Assembly: GCA_030648675.1 (NCBI GenBank)
Contig: JAUSGV010000028.1
Coordinates: forward strand, 1-6,265
Direction: 5' to 3'
Source of the DNA: Dehalococcoidales bacterium
Lineage (GTDB): Bacteria > Chloroflexota > Dehalococcoidia > Dehalococcoidales > UBA2162
Length of the DNA stretch: 6,265 bases
The notes under the pieces were generated by a model. That model was not told where the DNA came from, searched no databases, and saw only the letters and a list, made by a program, of their open reading frames with translations. The position numbers and the translations under genes are program-made. The number at the start of each line of letters is the position of its first letter. Positions within the stretch are counted from its first letter, which is position 1. Shown in pieces: positions 1 to 5,569 of this stretch.

Positions 1-39
1 GAGCAGTTCAGTAAGGGCAAAGCCTTTTTCGTTGTTCAT
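1..39 (-). CDS. Type IV prepilin-like protein, N-terminal 13 residues only (runs off the window)
   Basis: The minus strand reads MNNEKGFALTELL from an ATG at 39. This is the class III prepilin leader: a short basic/polar leader ending in Gly, then Phe+1 and Glu+5, the signature cut and N-methylated by prepilin peptidase before the hydrophobic helix enters the pseudopilus or pilus. The start codon overlaps the stop of the preceding prepilin gene as ATGA, implying translational coupling. An AAGGGG ribosome binding site lies just upstream, inside the end of that gene. The visible Phe-Ala-Leu-Thr-Glu differs from the usual Phe-Thr-Leu-Ile-Glu, but the key Gly-1 and Glu+5 are present. The rest of the gene is outside the window, so which pilin it is (major, minor, GspJ/PilW-like) cannot be told. 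Confidence 0.8.
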   Translation of the reverse strand, partial: MNNEKGFALTELL

Positions 40-407
40 CGGTTCCCCTTGTAGGCAGAAACAGATAATACTTGTTTTCCGCTGTGACTGATGGAAACAT
101 TCACTTCTTGTAAGGCATCAATCGTACTATTTGGGGCGACACCAACATTTGTTGAAATACTCCAGGTGGGAGGCGGCTGTAAAGCTGCATAGGTGGCGGA
201 ATAATTCGCATTTTTAATGAGCTCTATCTGGCTGCGAGCCAGACTTTCGGCAGTAGCTTGTTCATTGGCAATAAGACTTGCTTTCGCACCGGTCCCCAGG
301 CCGGAAACAAAGGCAATGACGACGATAGCGAGGATAACCAAAGCCAATAGACTTTCGATAAGCGTGAAACCGCCCTGGCGTCCCTTTATATTTGTGTGTT
401 CTTGCAT
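36..407 (-). CDS. Minor prepilin, PilV/GspI-like
   Basis: A 123-residue protein with a 13-residue leader ending in Gly13, followed by FTLIESLLALVILAIVV: Phe+1, Glu+5 (E18) and a hydrophobic helix to about residue 37. This is the prepilin peptidase site and the assembly helix that anchors the subunit in the membrane before pilus incorporation. Downstream, the stretch ESLARSQIELIKNANY (about residues 54-69) resembles the ARSQxEyIK segment of PilV/GspI minor pilins, and the C-terminus has a short beta-rich region (VNVSISHSGKQVLSVSAYK). Minor pilins of this class prime fibre assembly. The ATG at 407 has an AGGAAAAG ribosome binding site and lies 12 bases after the platform gene; its TGA overlaps the ATG of the next prepilin. 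Prepilin identity is sure; assignment to the PilV/GspI subgroup is inference. Confidence 0.9.
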   Translation of the reverse strand: MQEHTNIKGRQGGFTLIESLLALVILAIVVIAFVSGLGTGAKASLIANEQATAESLARSQIELIKNANYSATYAALQPPPTWSISTNVGVAPNSTIDALQEVNVSISHSGKQVLSVSAYKGNR

Positions 408-419
408 AATCTTTTCCTA

Positions 420-1628
420 TCACATTTGTCCGTAAAGCGAATACATGGCAGAGACTAAGGCAGAGGCGATTAGAGCGACGAGCACACCTAAAACGAGCGT
501 AATAGTAGGTTGTATCATATCGATGATGGAACGCATTCTATCTGCAGCCTCGACCTCGTAGCTTTTTGCCGTAGCGGTTAAAGTTGTATCCAGCGTACCG
601 GTAGCTTCGCCTACCGCAACCATTTCAACCATCATGGGCAGAAAAATGCGATTCCTGCTCATGGAAGCCGCTATCCCCTGTCCTCGAAGAACATCGCGGT
701 GCACCTGCGTCAACGCTTGTTTGACATAAGCATTCTTGGCCGCTTCCGTAGTAAGGGCCATAATTTCAGAAATCGGCAATCCGCTTTTGTGCAGTATCGA
801 CATGCTGCGGCAGCACCGGCTGAGTTCGCTCAAATGGACAACCCGGCCGATGACGGGCATTTTAAGAGCCAGCCGGTTCGTAAGAAGCCCGCCTTGCGGC
901 GTCCTGGAATAGAAGTAGTAACCTAAAAGAGCCAGACCTATTGCACCTAGAACGAAGACCCCGTAAACAGCAAACCAGTCGATTGTGTCGAAAAGCATTC
1001 TGGTTATCAAGGGCAGCTTTAAGCCGAGGTCACTGTACAGGCCGGAAAAAGCGGGCAAGACAAAAATCGTGAGGACTGCGATCACTCCGAGGGCCACTAC
1101 CGATACGACAGCCGGATAACGCAGGGCTCCTCTGACGCCCTTGGCATCCGCCTCTTCTTTTTCCAGATAATCGGCTAATTGCTCCAAAACCGATTCCAGA
1201 GAACCGCTTTGTTCTCCGACTAAGACGGTCTGTGTATACATTTTGGGGAATACTTCCGGATGCCTGCCAAGAACCTGGAACAGACGCTGTCCTTTGCGGA
1301 TTCCCGTTATCACTTCCCCAAGGACAACCTTCAAATGACGGTTGGTCGTCTGCACCCTTAACAGATCGATAGCATTAACCATAGGGGTCCCGGATTCCAG
1401 AAGCAAAGCAAGCTGGCGCGAAAATAAGACAATAGCTTGCACTGGAACCCTGTTGAGGGTCGGGAAAAACTGCAAGCTGGGAAGAAAAGCAGGCATCGGC
1501 CTCAGGCTCAAGACCTTGTAGCCCCGGCTGGTCAACATTCTGCCGGCTATCTCCGGGCTTGCAGCGCTCTCAGTCCCTGAAATTAACTTTTTGTTATCTG
1601 CGTAAGCTAAATATTGATATTCTGACAT
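420..1628 (-). CDS. gspF: GspF/PilC-family inner-membrane platform protein
   Basis: A 402-residue polytopic membrane protein with the duplicated T2SSF architecture. The first cytoplasmic repeat spans about 68-170 (FSRQLALLLESGTPMVNAI... VGEQSGSLESVLEQLADYLE), with membrane segments at about 173-192 and 219-240. The second repeat spans about 268-370 (CCRSMSILHKSGLPISEIM... VAVGEATGTLDTTL), with a final membrane segment at about 374-396. Length and order match the family (about 400 residues). It forms the inner-membrane platform that couples the assembly ATPase to pilin or pseudopilin insertion. The ATG at 1628 is 6 bases after the ATPase stop, and its ribosome binding site (AGGATGAAAG) lies inside the end of that gene, suggesting coupling. 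The N-terminal 60 residues look like the usual GspF entry domain. Context fits either a pilus or a secretion-like pseudopilus; no secretin is expected in a monoderm. Confidence 0.95.
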   Translation of the reverse strand: MSEYQYLAYADNKKLISGTESAASPEIAGRMLTSRGYKVLSLRPMPAFLPSLQFFPTLNRVPVQAIVLFSRQLALLLESGTPMVNAIDLLRVQTTNRHLKVVLGEVITGIRKGQRLFQVLGRHPEVFPKMYTQTVLVGEQSGSLESVLEQLADYLEKEEADAKGVRGALRYPAVVSVVALGVIAVLTIFVLPAFSGLYSDLGLKLPLITRMLFDTIDWFAVYGVFVLGAIGLALLGYYFYSRTPQGGLLTNRLALKMPVIGRVVHLSELSRCCRSMSILHKSGLPISEIMALTTEAAKNAYVKQALTQVHRDVLRGQGIAASMSRNRIFLPMMVEMVAVGEATGTLDTTLTATAKSYEVEAADRMRSIIDMIQPTITLVLGVLVALIASALVSAMYSLYGQM

Positions 1629-1634
1629 AATCTT

Positions 1635-3152
1635 TCATCCTGTATACAAAATATTCCGTAACACTTCCGACGGTGTGGTCATACCTGCTTTCACTTTCAC
1701 CATGCCGTCCCGCCACATTGTTACCATACCCGACTTTTTCGCGATTGCCCTGATTTCCTCCGCGCTGGAGCCTTTTAATATCGCCGCTCTGAGATCATGA
1801 TTAACGACCATGATTTCGGAAATGGCTATCCTACCCAGATATCCGGTCCTTGCGCACGCGTTACAGCCACGGCCAATATAAAACTCGGATCTTTCTTCAC
1901 CCATTTCGTTAGAATAAGCCTCACGGGCCTCAATTGGGGCTTTAGTTAACTGACGGCAGTGAGGACAAACTCGTCGCGTCATCCTTTGAGCTATGACGCA
2001 AACCAGAGTTGCGGATATCAGAAATGGACCAATACCGAGGTCCATTAATCGCAGAATGGAACCCGCAGCGTCGTTGGCATGCACCGAGGATAATACCAGC
2101 TGGCCGGTAAGAGCTGCCTGGATTGCCATAGACGCGGTATCTGCGTCACGGATTTCTCCGATCATAATTACGTCCGGATCGTGTCTCATGAAAGAACGTA
2201 CAGCACTCGCGAAAGTGATGTTTGCTTTGGGATTCGCCTGTACCTGGTCGATATCCGGAAACCGGTACTCCACCGGGTCTTCGATGGTAATTACTTTGCG
2301 TCCCTTGCGATCAAGGCCGTTAAGCGAGGCATAAAGGGTGGTTGTTTTTCCTGATCCAGTCGGGCCGCACACCAGAATCAGCCCTAATGGTGATTTGAGG
2401 ATTTTTTGATATTGTTCCAGGGTGTTATTGCTAAACCCGAGTTCTGGAAGTGTCCGTGCTGCGAAGGTTTTATCCAGTATGCGAAGGGAACCCATTTCAC
2501 CATATAGAGTATTAATAGTAGCGACGCGGACATCAATGTCCTTATTCTTTATTTTGAAAGTAAGCTGGCCGTCTTGAGGCCGGTGATCGGCTATGTTCAT
2601 CTTCGCCATTATTTTTATACGGGAAATAAGGAAGGCTTGAGAACTTAATGGTAACGACATCGCCTCGTGAAGTACTCCATCTATGCGGTACCGCACGCGG
2701 AGCCTGTCCACCTGAGGTTCAATGTGGATATCGGAAGCGCGCACTTTGACCGCTTCGCTCATAATCAGGTCTAAGGCGCGCACGACAGGTGCATCGGAAA
2801 TATCTTCCGCCGCCCTTTCCGGTTCCGGGGCCGGGGCAACTTTGTTGAGTTCCTGTTCGACTTCTCCGAAAGAGCGGTAATTGTAGTCGATGGCCTGTCG
2901 AATTTGTCCCGCATCAGCGGCAACAGGGACGACCCTCATTTTGCAAACTGCGGCTATTTCCGAAAGGGCGGCTACGTTATTAATATCTTCCATAGCCACG
3001 ACTAAAGTGCCGTCTTCGATGGTCATCGGGATGATATTATGCTTAACCGCAATAGACCGCGGAATCAGCCGTAATGCATCGGCTTTAATCTGGTAAGTAT
3101 TGAGGTCGGTAAGCCCTTTATTAATCTCGGGACGATTACTTACCATCTGCAC
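1635..3152 (-). CDS. gspE: GspE/PilB-family pilus assembly ATPase
   Basis: A 505-residue cytoplasmic ATPase that powers pilin polymerisation. An N-terminal T2SSE/MshEN domain lies at about 20-95, then a Pro/Ala/Glu linker (105-116). The ATPase core has Walker A GPTGSGKTT (263-271), Asp box ITIEDPVEY (288-296), Walker B IMIGEIRD (329-336) and a His box LSSVHAND (354-361). A zinc site of two CxxC pairs (C396/C399, C430/C433) is typical of assembly ATPases and is absent from PilT retraction ATPases. Only one N-terminal domain is present, giving GspE length rather than the roughly 560 of many PilB. I chose the GTG at 3152 because an AAAGGAG lies 7 bases upstream; the ATG at 3146 would be 13 bases away. 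The His box is SSVHAND rather than the common STLHTND. It heads the operon and has a promoter 50-80 bases upstream. Confidence 0.95.
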   Translation of the reverse strand: MQMVSNRPEINKGLTDLNTYQIKADALRLIPRSIAVKHNIIPMTIEDGTLVVAMEDINNVAALSEIAAVCKMRVVPVAADAGQIRQAIDYNYRSFGEVEQELNKVAPAPEPERAAEDISDAPVVRALDLIMSEAVKVRASDIHIEPQVDRLRVRYRIDGVLHEAMSLPLSSQAFLISRIKIMAKMNIADHRPQDGQLTFKIKNKDIDVRVATINTLYGEMGSLRILDKTFAARTLPELGFSNNTLEQYQKILKSPLGLILVCGPTGSGKTTTLYASLNGLDRKGRKVITIEDPVEYRFPDIDQVQANPKANITFASAVRSFMRHDPDVIMIGEIRDADTASMAIQAALTGQLVLSSVHANDAAGSILRLMDLGIGPFLISATLVCVIAQRMTRRVCPHCRQLTKAPIEAREAYSNEMGEERSEFYIGRGCNACARTGYLGRIAISEIMVVNHDLRAAILKGSSAEEIRAIAKKSGMVTMWRDGMVKVKAGMTTPSEVLRNILYTG

Positions 3153-3200
3153 CCTGGGACTCCTTTCGATTCGCTTCGGACATCACATTTGCCTGTTTTG

Positions 3201-3229
3201 CTTATTCCATATTAATGTCTGGATGTAAA
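3201..3229 (-). promoter_or_regulatory. Candidate sigma-A promoter of the pilus operon
   Basis: On the minus strand TTTACA (3229-3224, 5/6 to TTGACA) is followed by a 17-base spacer and AATAAG (3206-3201, 4/6 to TATAAT). The spacer ends in TGG, an extended -10 TGn. Transcription would begin near 3194, leaving a leader of about 42 bases to the GTG start of the ATPase gene. Spacing and the extended -10 make this the best leftward promoter in the gap. Confidence 0.5.
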
Positions 3230-3269
3230 GCGTTTCATCAACCTTAAGGATGATAAAAACTACTCCTTT

Positions 3270-3281
3270 TGACTGAAGTCA
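3270..3281. promoter_or_regulatory. Candidate operator: 12-base dyad TGACT-GA-AGTCA
   Basis: Five-base arms TGACT and AGTCA flank a two-base centre, giving perfect symmetry. The centre lies about 27 bases upstream of the rightward TATAAT, so it covers roughly -42 to -31 where a -35 box would sit. That is the place for an activator contacting sigma, and the TATAAT there lacks a good -35. Homodimeric NarL/FixJ proteins bind dyads of this kind, so the divergent regulator itself is a candidate ligand (inference). Confidence 0.35.
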
Positions 3282-3299
3282 TAAGAATTGGCGGCTGGA

Positions 3300-3305
3300 T
3301 ATAAT
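3300..3305 (+). promoter_or_regulatory. -10 element TATAAT of the response regulator gene
   Basis: A perfect TATAAT lies just upstream of the structured leader, with transcription predicted to start near 3312. No recognisable -35 sits 16-18 bases upstream (agtcat at 17). TTGACT at 3269-3274 is 25 bases away, too far. A TG precedes the box but is displaced by one base from the extended -10 position. This suggests an activator-dependent promoter. Confidence 0.5.
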
Positions 3306-3315
3306 GCAATTAAAC

Positions 3316-3366
3316 GGGGGGAGTAGATGGGTCTACTACCAAGGAAGGGCAACCTTGATACCCCCC
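3316..3366 (+). promoter_or_regulatory. Structured 5' leader RNA: predicted three-way junction
   Basis: GGGGGG (3316-3321) can pair with CCCCCC (3361-3366) and encloses two hairpins. The first is AGTAGA/TCTACT (3322-3327 with 3332-3337) with loop TGGG; the second is CAAGG/CCTTG (3340-3344 with 3353-3357) with loop AAGGGCAA. All 17 pairs are Watson-Crick. The fold begins about four bases after the predicted transcription start and ends 30 bases before the AAGGAGGT ribosome binding site. CCTT (3353-3356) could alternatively pair with AAGG of that site (3397-3400), offering a possible switch. I could not match it by eye to a riboswitch class I know, including the two c-di-GMP classes. Folding is inferred by hand. 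Confidence 0.45.
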
Positions 3367-3407
3367 ATCGAATTAGCAGAAATCAACAAATGCAAAAAGG
3401 AGGTATT

Positions 3408-4118
3408 ATGATTAAAATAATGCTCGTAGATGATTATCCGGTGTTTCGACAGGGGTTATCCATTCTCCTCAAGAACAACTTTAACGATTTTGAAGTCATT
3501 GGTGAAGCTTCGGGCGAAGTGGAGACGATAGACAAAGTTGGCCGGCTCAGGCCGGACGTTGTCATTATAGACGTTGTCATGCACAACGGGGATGGGATCG
3601 AAACTACGAGATTGATACATGAGAAATTCCCTGAAGTGAAACTGCTTGTCCTGAGTGTGTCAGATGAAGAGGAACAATTGTTTCAAGCCATAAAAGCCGG
3701 AGCTTCTTCTTATCTGTTGAAGACAGCCGATTTGGCGGAATTGGCTGGATCCATTCGTGCTGCTGCCAGCGGCCAATCCATTCTGTCGCCCTCTTTGATA
3801 AGCAAACTGATTGGGGAATTCAGAAACGACAGGAGTGAAGACAAACAACATTTATATGTTCTTACTCCGCGTGAAAAAGAGGTGCTTCAGCTTGCGGCTA
3901 TAGGCAGTTCCAACAAGGAAATTGCGGGGCAGTGTTATATAAGTTTGACTACTGTAAAAGCCCACTTTCGAAATATTTTGGGAAAACTCGAAGCTAAAAA
4001 CCGGACAGGTGCGGTCGCTCTGGCAAACGCCTACGGTTTATTAGACAAGCCGGGAAAGACATCCGCCAAACAAATCAAATTGGCAGCTAATACAGCAGTT
4101 CTTGCCAAGGAACAATAG
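3408..4118 (+). CDS. NarL/FixJ-family DNA-binding response regulator
   Basis: A 236-residue two-domain regulator. The receiver domain (about 2-120) keeps every phosphorylation-pocket residue: D8 and D9, the phospho-acceptor D55 in VIIDVV, S83 in LLVLSVSD and K105 in SYLLKTA. The LuxR-type helix-turn-helix (about 150-212) reads LTPREKEVLQLAA, then SNKEIAGQCYISLTTVKAHF, with the recognition helix near 181-194. The length is typical. I chose the ATG at 3408 because AAGGAGGT lies directly upstream and the receiver fold begins at residue 2; an in-frame ATG at 3327 would add 27 residues that do not look like part of the fold. It would sense a signal through an unlinked histidine kinase, as none is in the window. 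Being divergent from the pilus operon, with a dyad between them, it may regulate that operon and itself (inference). Confidence 0.93.
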   Translation: MIKIMLVDDYPVFRQGLSILLKNNFNDFEVIGEASGEVETIDKVGRLRPDVVIIDVVMHNGDGIETTRLIHEKFPEVKLLVLSVSDEEEQLFQAIKAGASSYLLKTADLAELAGSIRAAASGQSILSPSLISKLIGEFRNDRSEDKQHLYVLTPREKEVLQLAAIGSSNKEIAGQCYISLTTVKAHFRNILGKLEAKNRTGAVALANAYGLLDKPGKTSAKQIKLAANTAVLAKEQ

Positions 4119-4392
4119 AAGGAGCTGTTTTATCTTCGAATCCTGGTGCTCATAAATTCGAAAAAGCGACTTCGCGCACATTCACCCTTCGTTTTGAATA
4201 GTACCTCCGTAGCGACAATGCTTGATCCGAACCGCTGTCCTTGAAAAAGATATACCTCGGTCAAACTTCAGTCCTGGTGTTAACACGTTTTCGTCAATTA
4301 CTCTTGCTTCAGAATAGTTTAAGATATTGTCCTTTGCCACCTTGAAATAGTCCCGTGGAAGAATTCTATTAACCCATTAAAAGCCATAACAT
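4119..4392 (+). pseudogene. Possible decayed receiver-domain gene (relic)
   Basis: This stretch directly after the regulator stop has no intact gene. It opens with AAGGAGCTG-TTTTATC, matching the ribosome-binding module of the next gene (AAGGAGCTG-CCTTATG at 4421) over nine identical bases, with the start ATG changed to ATC. One reading frame then gives YLRILVLINSKKRLR (from 4131), like the first strand of a receiver (ILVVDD), and after in-frame stops at 4242, 4281 and 4320 gives DIVLCHLEIVPWKNSINPLK (4323-4382), like the DIVLLDLEMPxMNG phosphorylation loop. The gap between the two is 61 codons against about 45 in intact receivers. The minus strand in the same codon phase is open for 63 codons (4374 down to 4185) without a start, a competing reading. 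Decay of a duplicated receiver gene is my inference. Confidence 0.35.
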
Positions 4393-4395
4393 AAT
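4369..4395 (+). promoter_or_regulatory. Weak candidate promoter for the degenerate receiver gene
   Basis: TTAACC (4369-4374) and CATAAT (4390-4395, 5/6) are 15 bases apart, shorter than ideal. They would give a leader of about 32 bases before the ATG at 4434. This AT-rich patch is the only plausible promoter here; read-through from the regulator gene is the alternative. Confidence 0.25.
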
Positions 4396-4433
4396 ACTAA
4401 AACAGTAAAGCCCATGCGAAAAGGAGCTGCCTT

Positions 4434-4835
4434 ATGACAATGACCGCGGAACCCGCAGTTTCGAAAGGAACAATTTTGGTAGTTACCAGGGATCCGGAAT
4501 TCCAGCGCTCCGCGTACGGTATTCTGGGTAACCGTGGGTACAGCCTCTACTCTACCGAATCAGTCGGGCGGGGATTAAAAAATATTGTGAGTTCTGTAGC
4601 CCCAAATCTGGCTATTATCGACATGATGCCTTTACTGACCGGAATAAAAATAACGCTGCGCATGCATCGCTGGGCACCGACACGTACCGTCCTCGTGGGT
4701 TTATGGGAATCAGATAAGAATTGCATCAGAAGACTGGATCTCGAAGCCCCGGAATATTTGAGCGCACCCATTAGTGCGCACGAATTATTTGAATGGGTAG
4801 AGACCTTAATCGCGCAACGTGCTCGCAATAATTGA
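4434..4835 (+). CDS. Stand-alone degenerate receiver (pseudo-receiver) protein
   Basis: A 133-residue single-domain protein with the receiver pattern but an incomplete phosphorylation pocket. Strand 1 is TILVVTRDPEFQRS (13-26): the two acidic Mg-binding positions are T18 and R19, with only D20 acidic. The acceptor Asp survives as D63 in LAIIDMMPLLTG (59-70). The switch Ser/Thr in VLVGLWES (86-93) is replaced, apparently by G89, and the invariant Lys of the YLxKP turn is A111 in YLSAPI (108-113). Length and the final helix (ELFEWVETLIAQ) fit a complete receiver with no output domain. Such proteins usually act through protein-protein contact rather than phosphotransfer (family knowledge). The ATG has AAGGAG 7 bases upstream. 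It follows the pilus regulator after a decayed interval, so a role in pilus or motility control is possible but unproven. Confidence 0.75.
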   Translation: MTMTAEPAVSKGTILVVTRDPEFQRSAYGILGNRGYSLYSTESVGRGLKNIVSSVAPNLAIIDMMPLLTGIKITLRMHRWAPTRTVLVGLWESDKNCIRRLDLEAPEYLSAPISAHELFEWVETLIAQRARNN

Positions 4836-5208
4836 GGAAGGCGGGGTTGCTGTCGCCCTGGTTGCCGACGTTGACCACTATGTTACTTTCCCGTACCAAA
4901 CCGCATACGGCAAAGGCTATGGACACAATATCTATCTGCCTCTGGCAATTCAGTTTATCGTGAGAGCTGCATATCTTGGCAGACGTGTGCAAGTTAGGTT
5001 TCTGAGGAGAACGGTTAGCGGCGCGGAAAAGGCCGTACCCTGTGTCCGCGTTTGGTCGAGCCAGGTCGAAACAGAAAACAAGTTCCCCCCCGGTTTACGC
5101 CCAAATTTCTGCAACGCGGAAATGAGTAAAGAAAGCTTTTTTAATGCAGCGATATCCGTTAAGGCAATCTTTCTTTTATTTAAGGATTTCGAAAATATTC
5201 GAAGCTAG
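4819..5208 (+). CDS. Unassigned open frame, possibly a gene remnant
   Basis: A 129-codon frame is open from a GTG inside the end of the degenerate receiver gene to a TAG at 5206. The codons show a purine-first tendency early on (EEGGVAVALVADVDHY), as in real coding DNA, but no good start exists: the GTG has no ribosome binding site and there is no suitable internal start near the GAGG at 4834-4837. I recognise no domain. A hydrophobic patch (IYLPLAIQFIV, about residues 43-53) is followed by a basic stretch (AAYLGRRVQVRFLRR, about 55-69). The tail overlaps the convergent membrane-protein gene by 33 bases. It may be a truncated or decayed gene, or chance; apart from it, 4836-5175 shows nothing recognisable. 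Confidence 0.2.
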   Translation: MLAIIEEGGVAVALVADVDHYVTFPYQTAYGKGYGHNIYLPLAIQFIVRAAYLGRRVQVRFLRRTVSGAEKAVPCVRVWSSQVETENKFPPGLRPNFCNAEMSKESFFNAAISVKAIFLLFKDFENIRS

Positions 5209-5496
5209 GATCACTATGAGAAATGCCGACGTGGAGTTGAACCCAATATTCACCATTCGTGGGAAACGTTTTGCCAGGGGAATTAGCACACCAATACCGA
5301 TAAGCGCCAGAGCAATTTTCATAACCGGGAACATCCAGGAACCGGCAATCGGTGCGGTAAGAAAATTTATCTCGACAAAGCCGTGCTTCATTGCCCACAC
5401 AGTCATCAAACCGTCAACGGCTTCAAGTGTCGCGAATGTTGCCGCTGGTATTGCGACTTTATCAAATCGCCAATCCGACATTCTCGCATTTAACAT
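5176..5496 (-). CDS. Small three-helix membrane protein, DUF5658-like
   Basis: A 106-residue protein with three predicted membrane helices at about 14-36, 54-74 and 82-105. The pattern LEAVDGLMTVWAMKHGFVEIN (E25, D28, T32, G39, E42, N44), followed by a lysine in the second helix (K60), resembles the N..D...T......G..E.N ... K signature of DUF5658 membrane proteins, whose function is unknown. The ATG at 5496 has GGGAG 7 bases upstream, which favours it over the ATG at 5481. It stands alone on the minus strand with its own candidate promoter, and ends convergent with the unassigned frame to its left. No clear terminator is visible after its TAA. The family call is from memory of the motif; that this is a real membrane protein is more certain. 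Confidence 0.7.
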   Translation of the reverse strand: MLNARMSDWRFDKVAIPAATFATLEAVDGLMTVWAMKHGFVEINFLTAPIAGSWMFPVMKIALALIGIGVLIPLAKRFPRMVNIGFNSTSAFLIVILASNIFEILK

Positions 5497-5540
5497 ACTA
5501 ATGCTCCCGGGTAGTCCTTAAGTAGTAGATGATGTTCTCC

Positions 5541-5569
5541 ATAATATCAACAAACTTGAAGTTTTGGAA
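5541..5569 (-). promoter_or_regulatory. Candidate promoter of the DUF5658-like gene
   Basis: On the minus strand TTCCAA (5569-5564, 3/6) is followed by a 17-base spacer and TATTAT (5546-5541, 5/6). TGA directly before the -10 makes an extended -10 element. Transcription would start near 5534, about 38 bases before the ATG. An AACTT-G-AAGTT dyad (5553-5563) lies within the spacer and could be an operator. Confidence 0.4.

Noticed and set aside
1993..2334. 113-codon plus-strand frame opposite the ATPase gene
   Set aside because: It is antisense to the highly conserved ATPase core and has no independent support.
3269..3305. TTGACT and TATAAT as a standard sigma-70/sigma-A promoter
   Set aside because: The spacer is 25 bases, far beyond the 16-18 that sigma-A can use; only the -10 was kept.
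3288..3307. Sigma-54 type -24/-12 promoter (GG ... GC)
   Set aside because: The GG and GC dinucleotides are 14 or 11 bases apart instead of 10, and the flanks do not fit TGGCAC/TTGCA.
3316..3366. c-di-GMP (GEMM) or yybP-ykoY riboswitch
   Set aside because: GGGCAA and GGGGAGTAG resemble short parts of those consensus sequences, but the remaining conserved segments are missing.
4160..4180. Leftward Rho-independent terminator (GCGAAGTCGC then TTTTT on the minus strand)
   Set aside because: The stem is only 3-4 base pairs with a tiny loop, and no minus-strand gene is clearly in need of it here.
4547..4828. 93-codon frame on the minus strand opposite the degenerate receiver
   Set aside because: It is a shadow of the receiver gene, with no ribosome binding site and no recognisable protein.
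5144..5521. 125-codon plus-strand frame opposite the DUF5658-like gene
   Set aside because: The minus-strand frame has the ribosome binding site, promoter and membrane-helix pattern; this one is its mirror.
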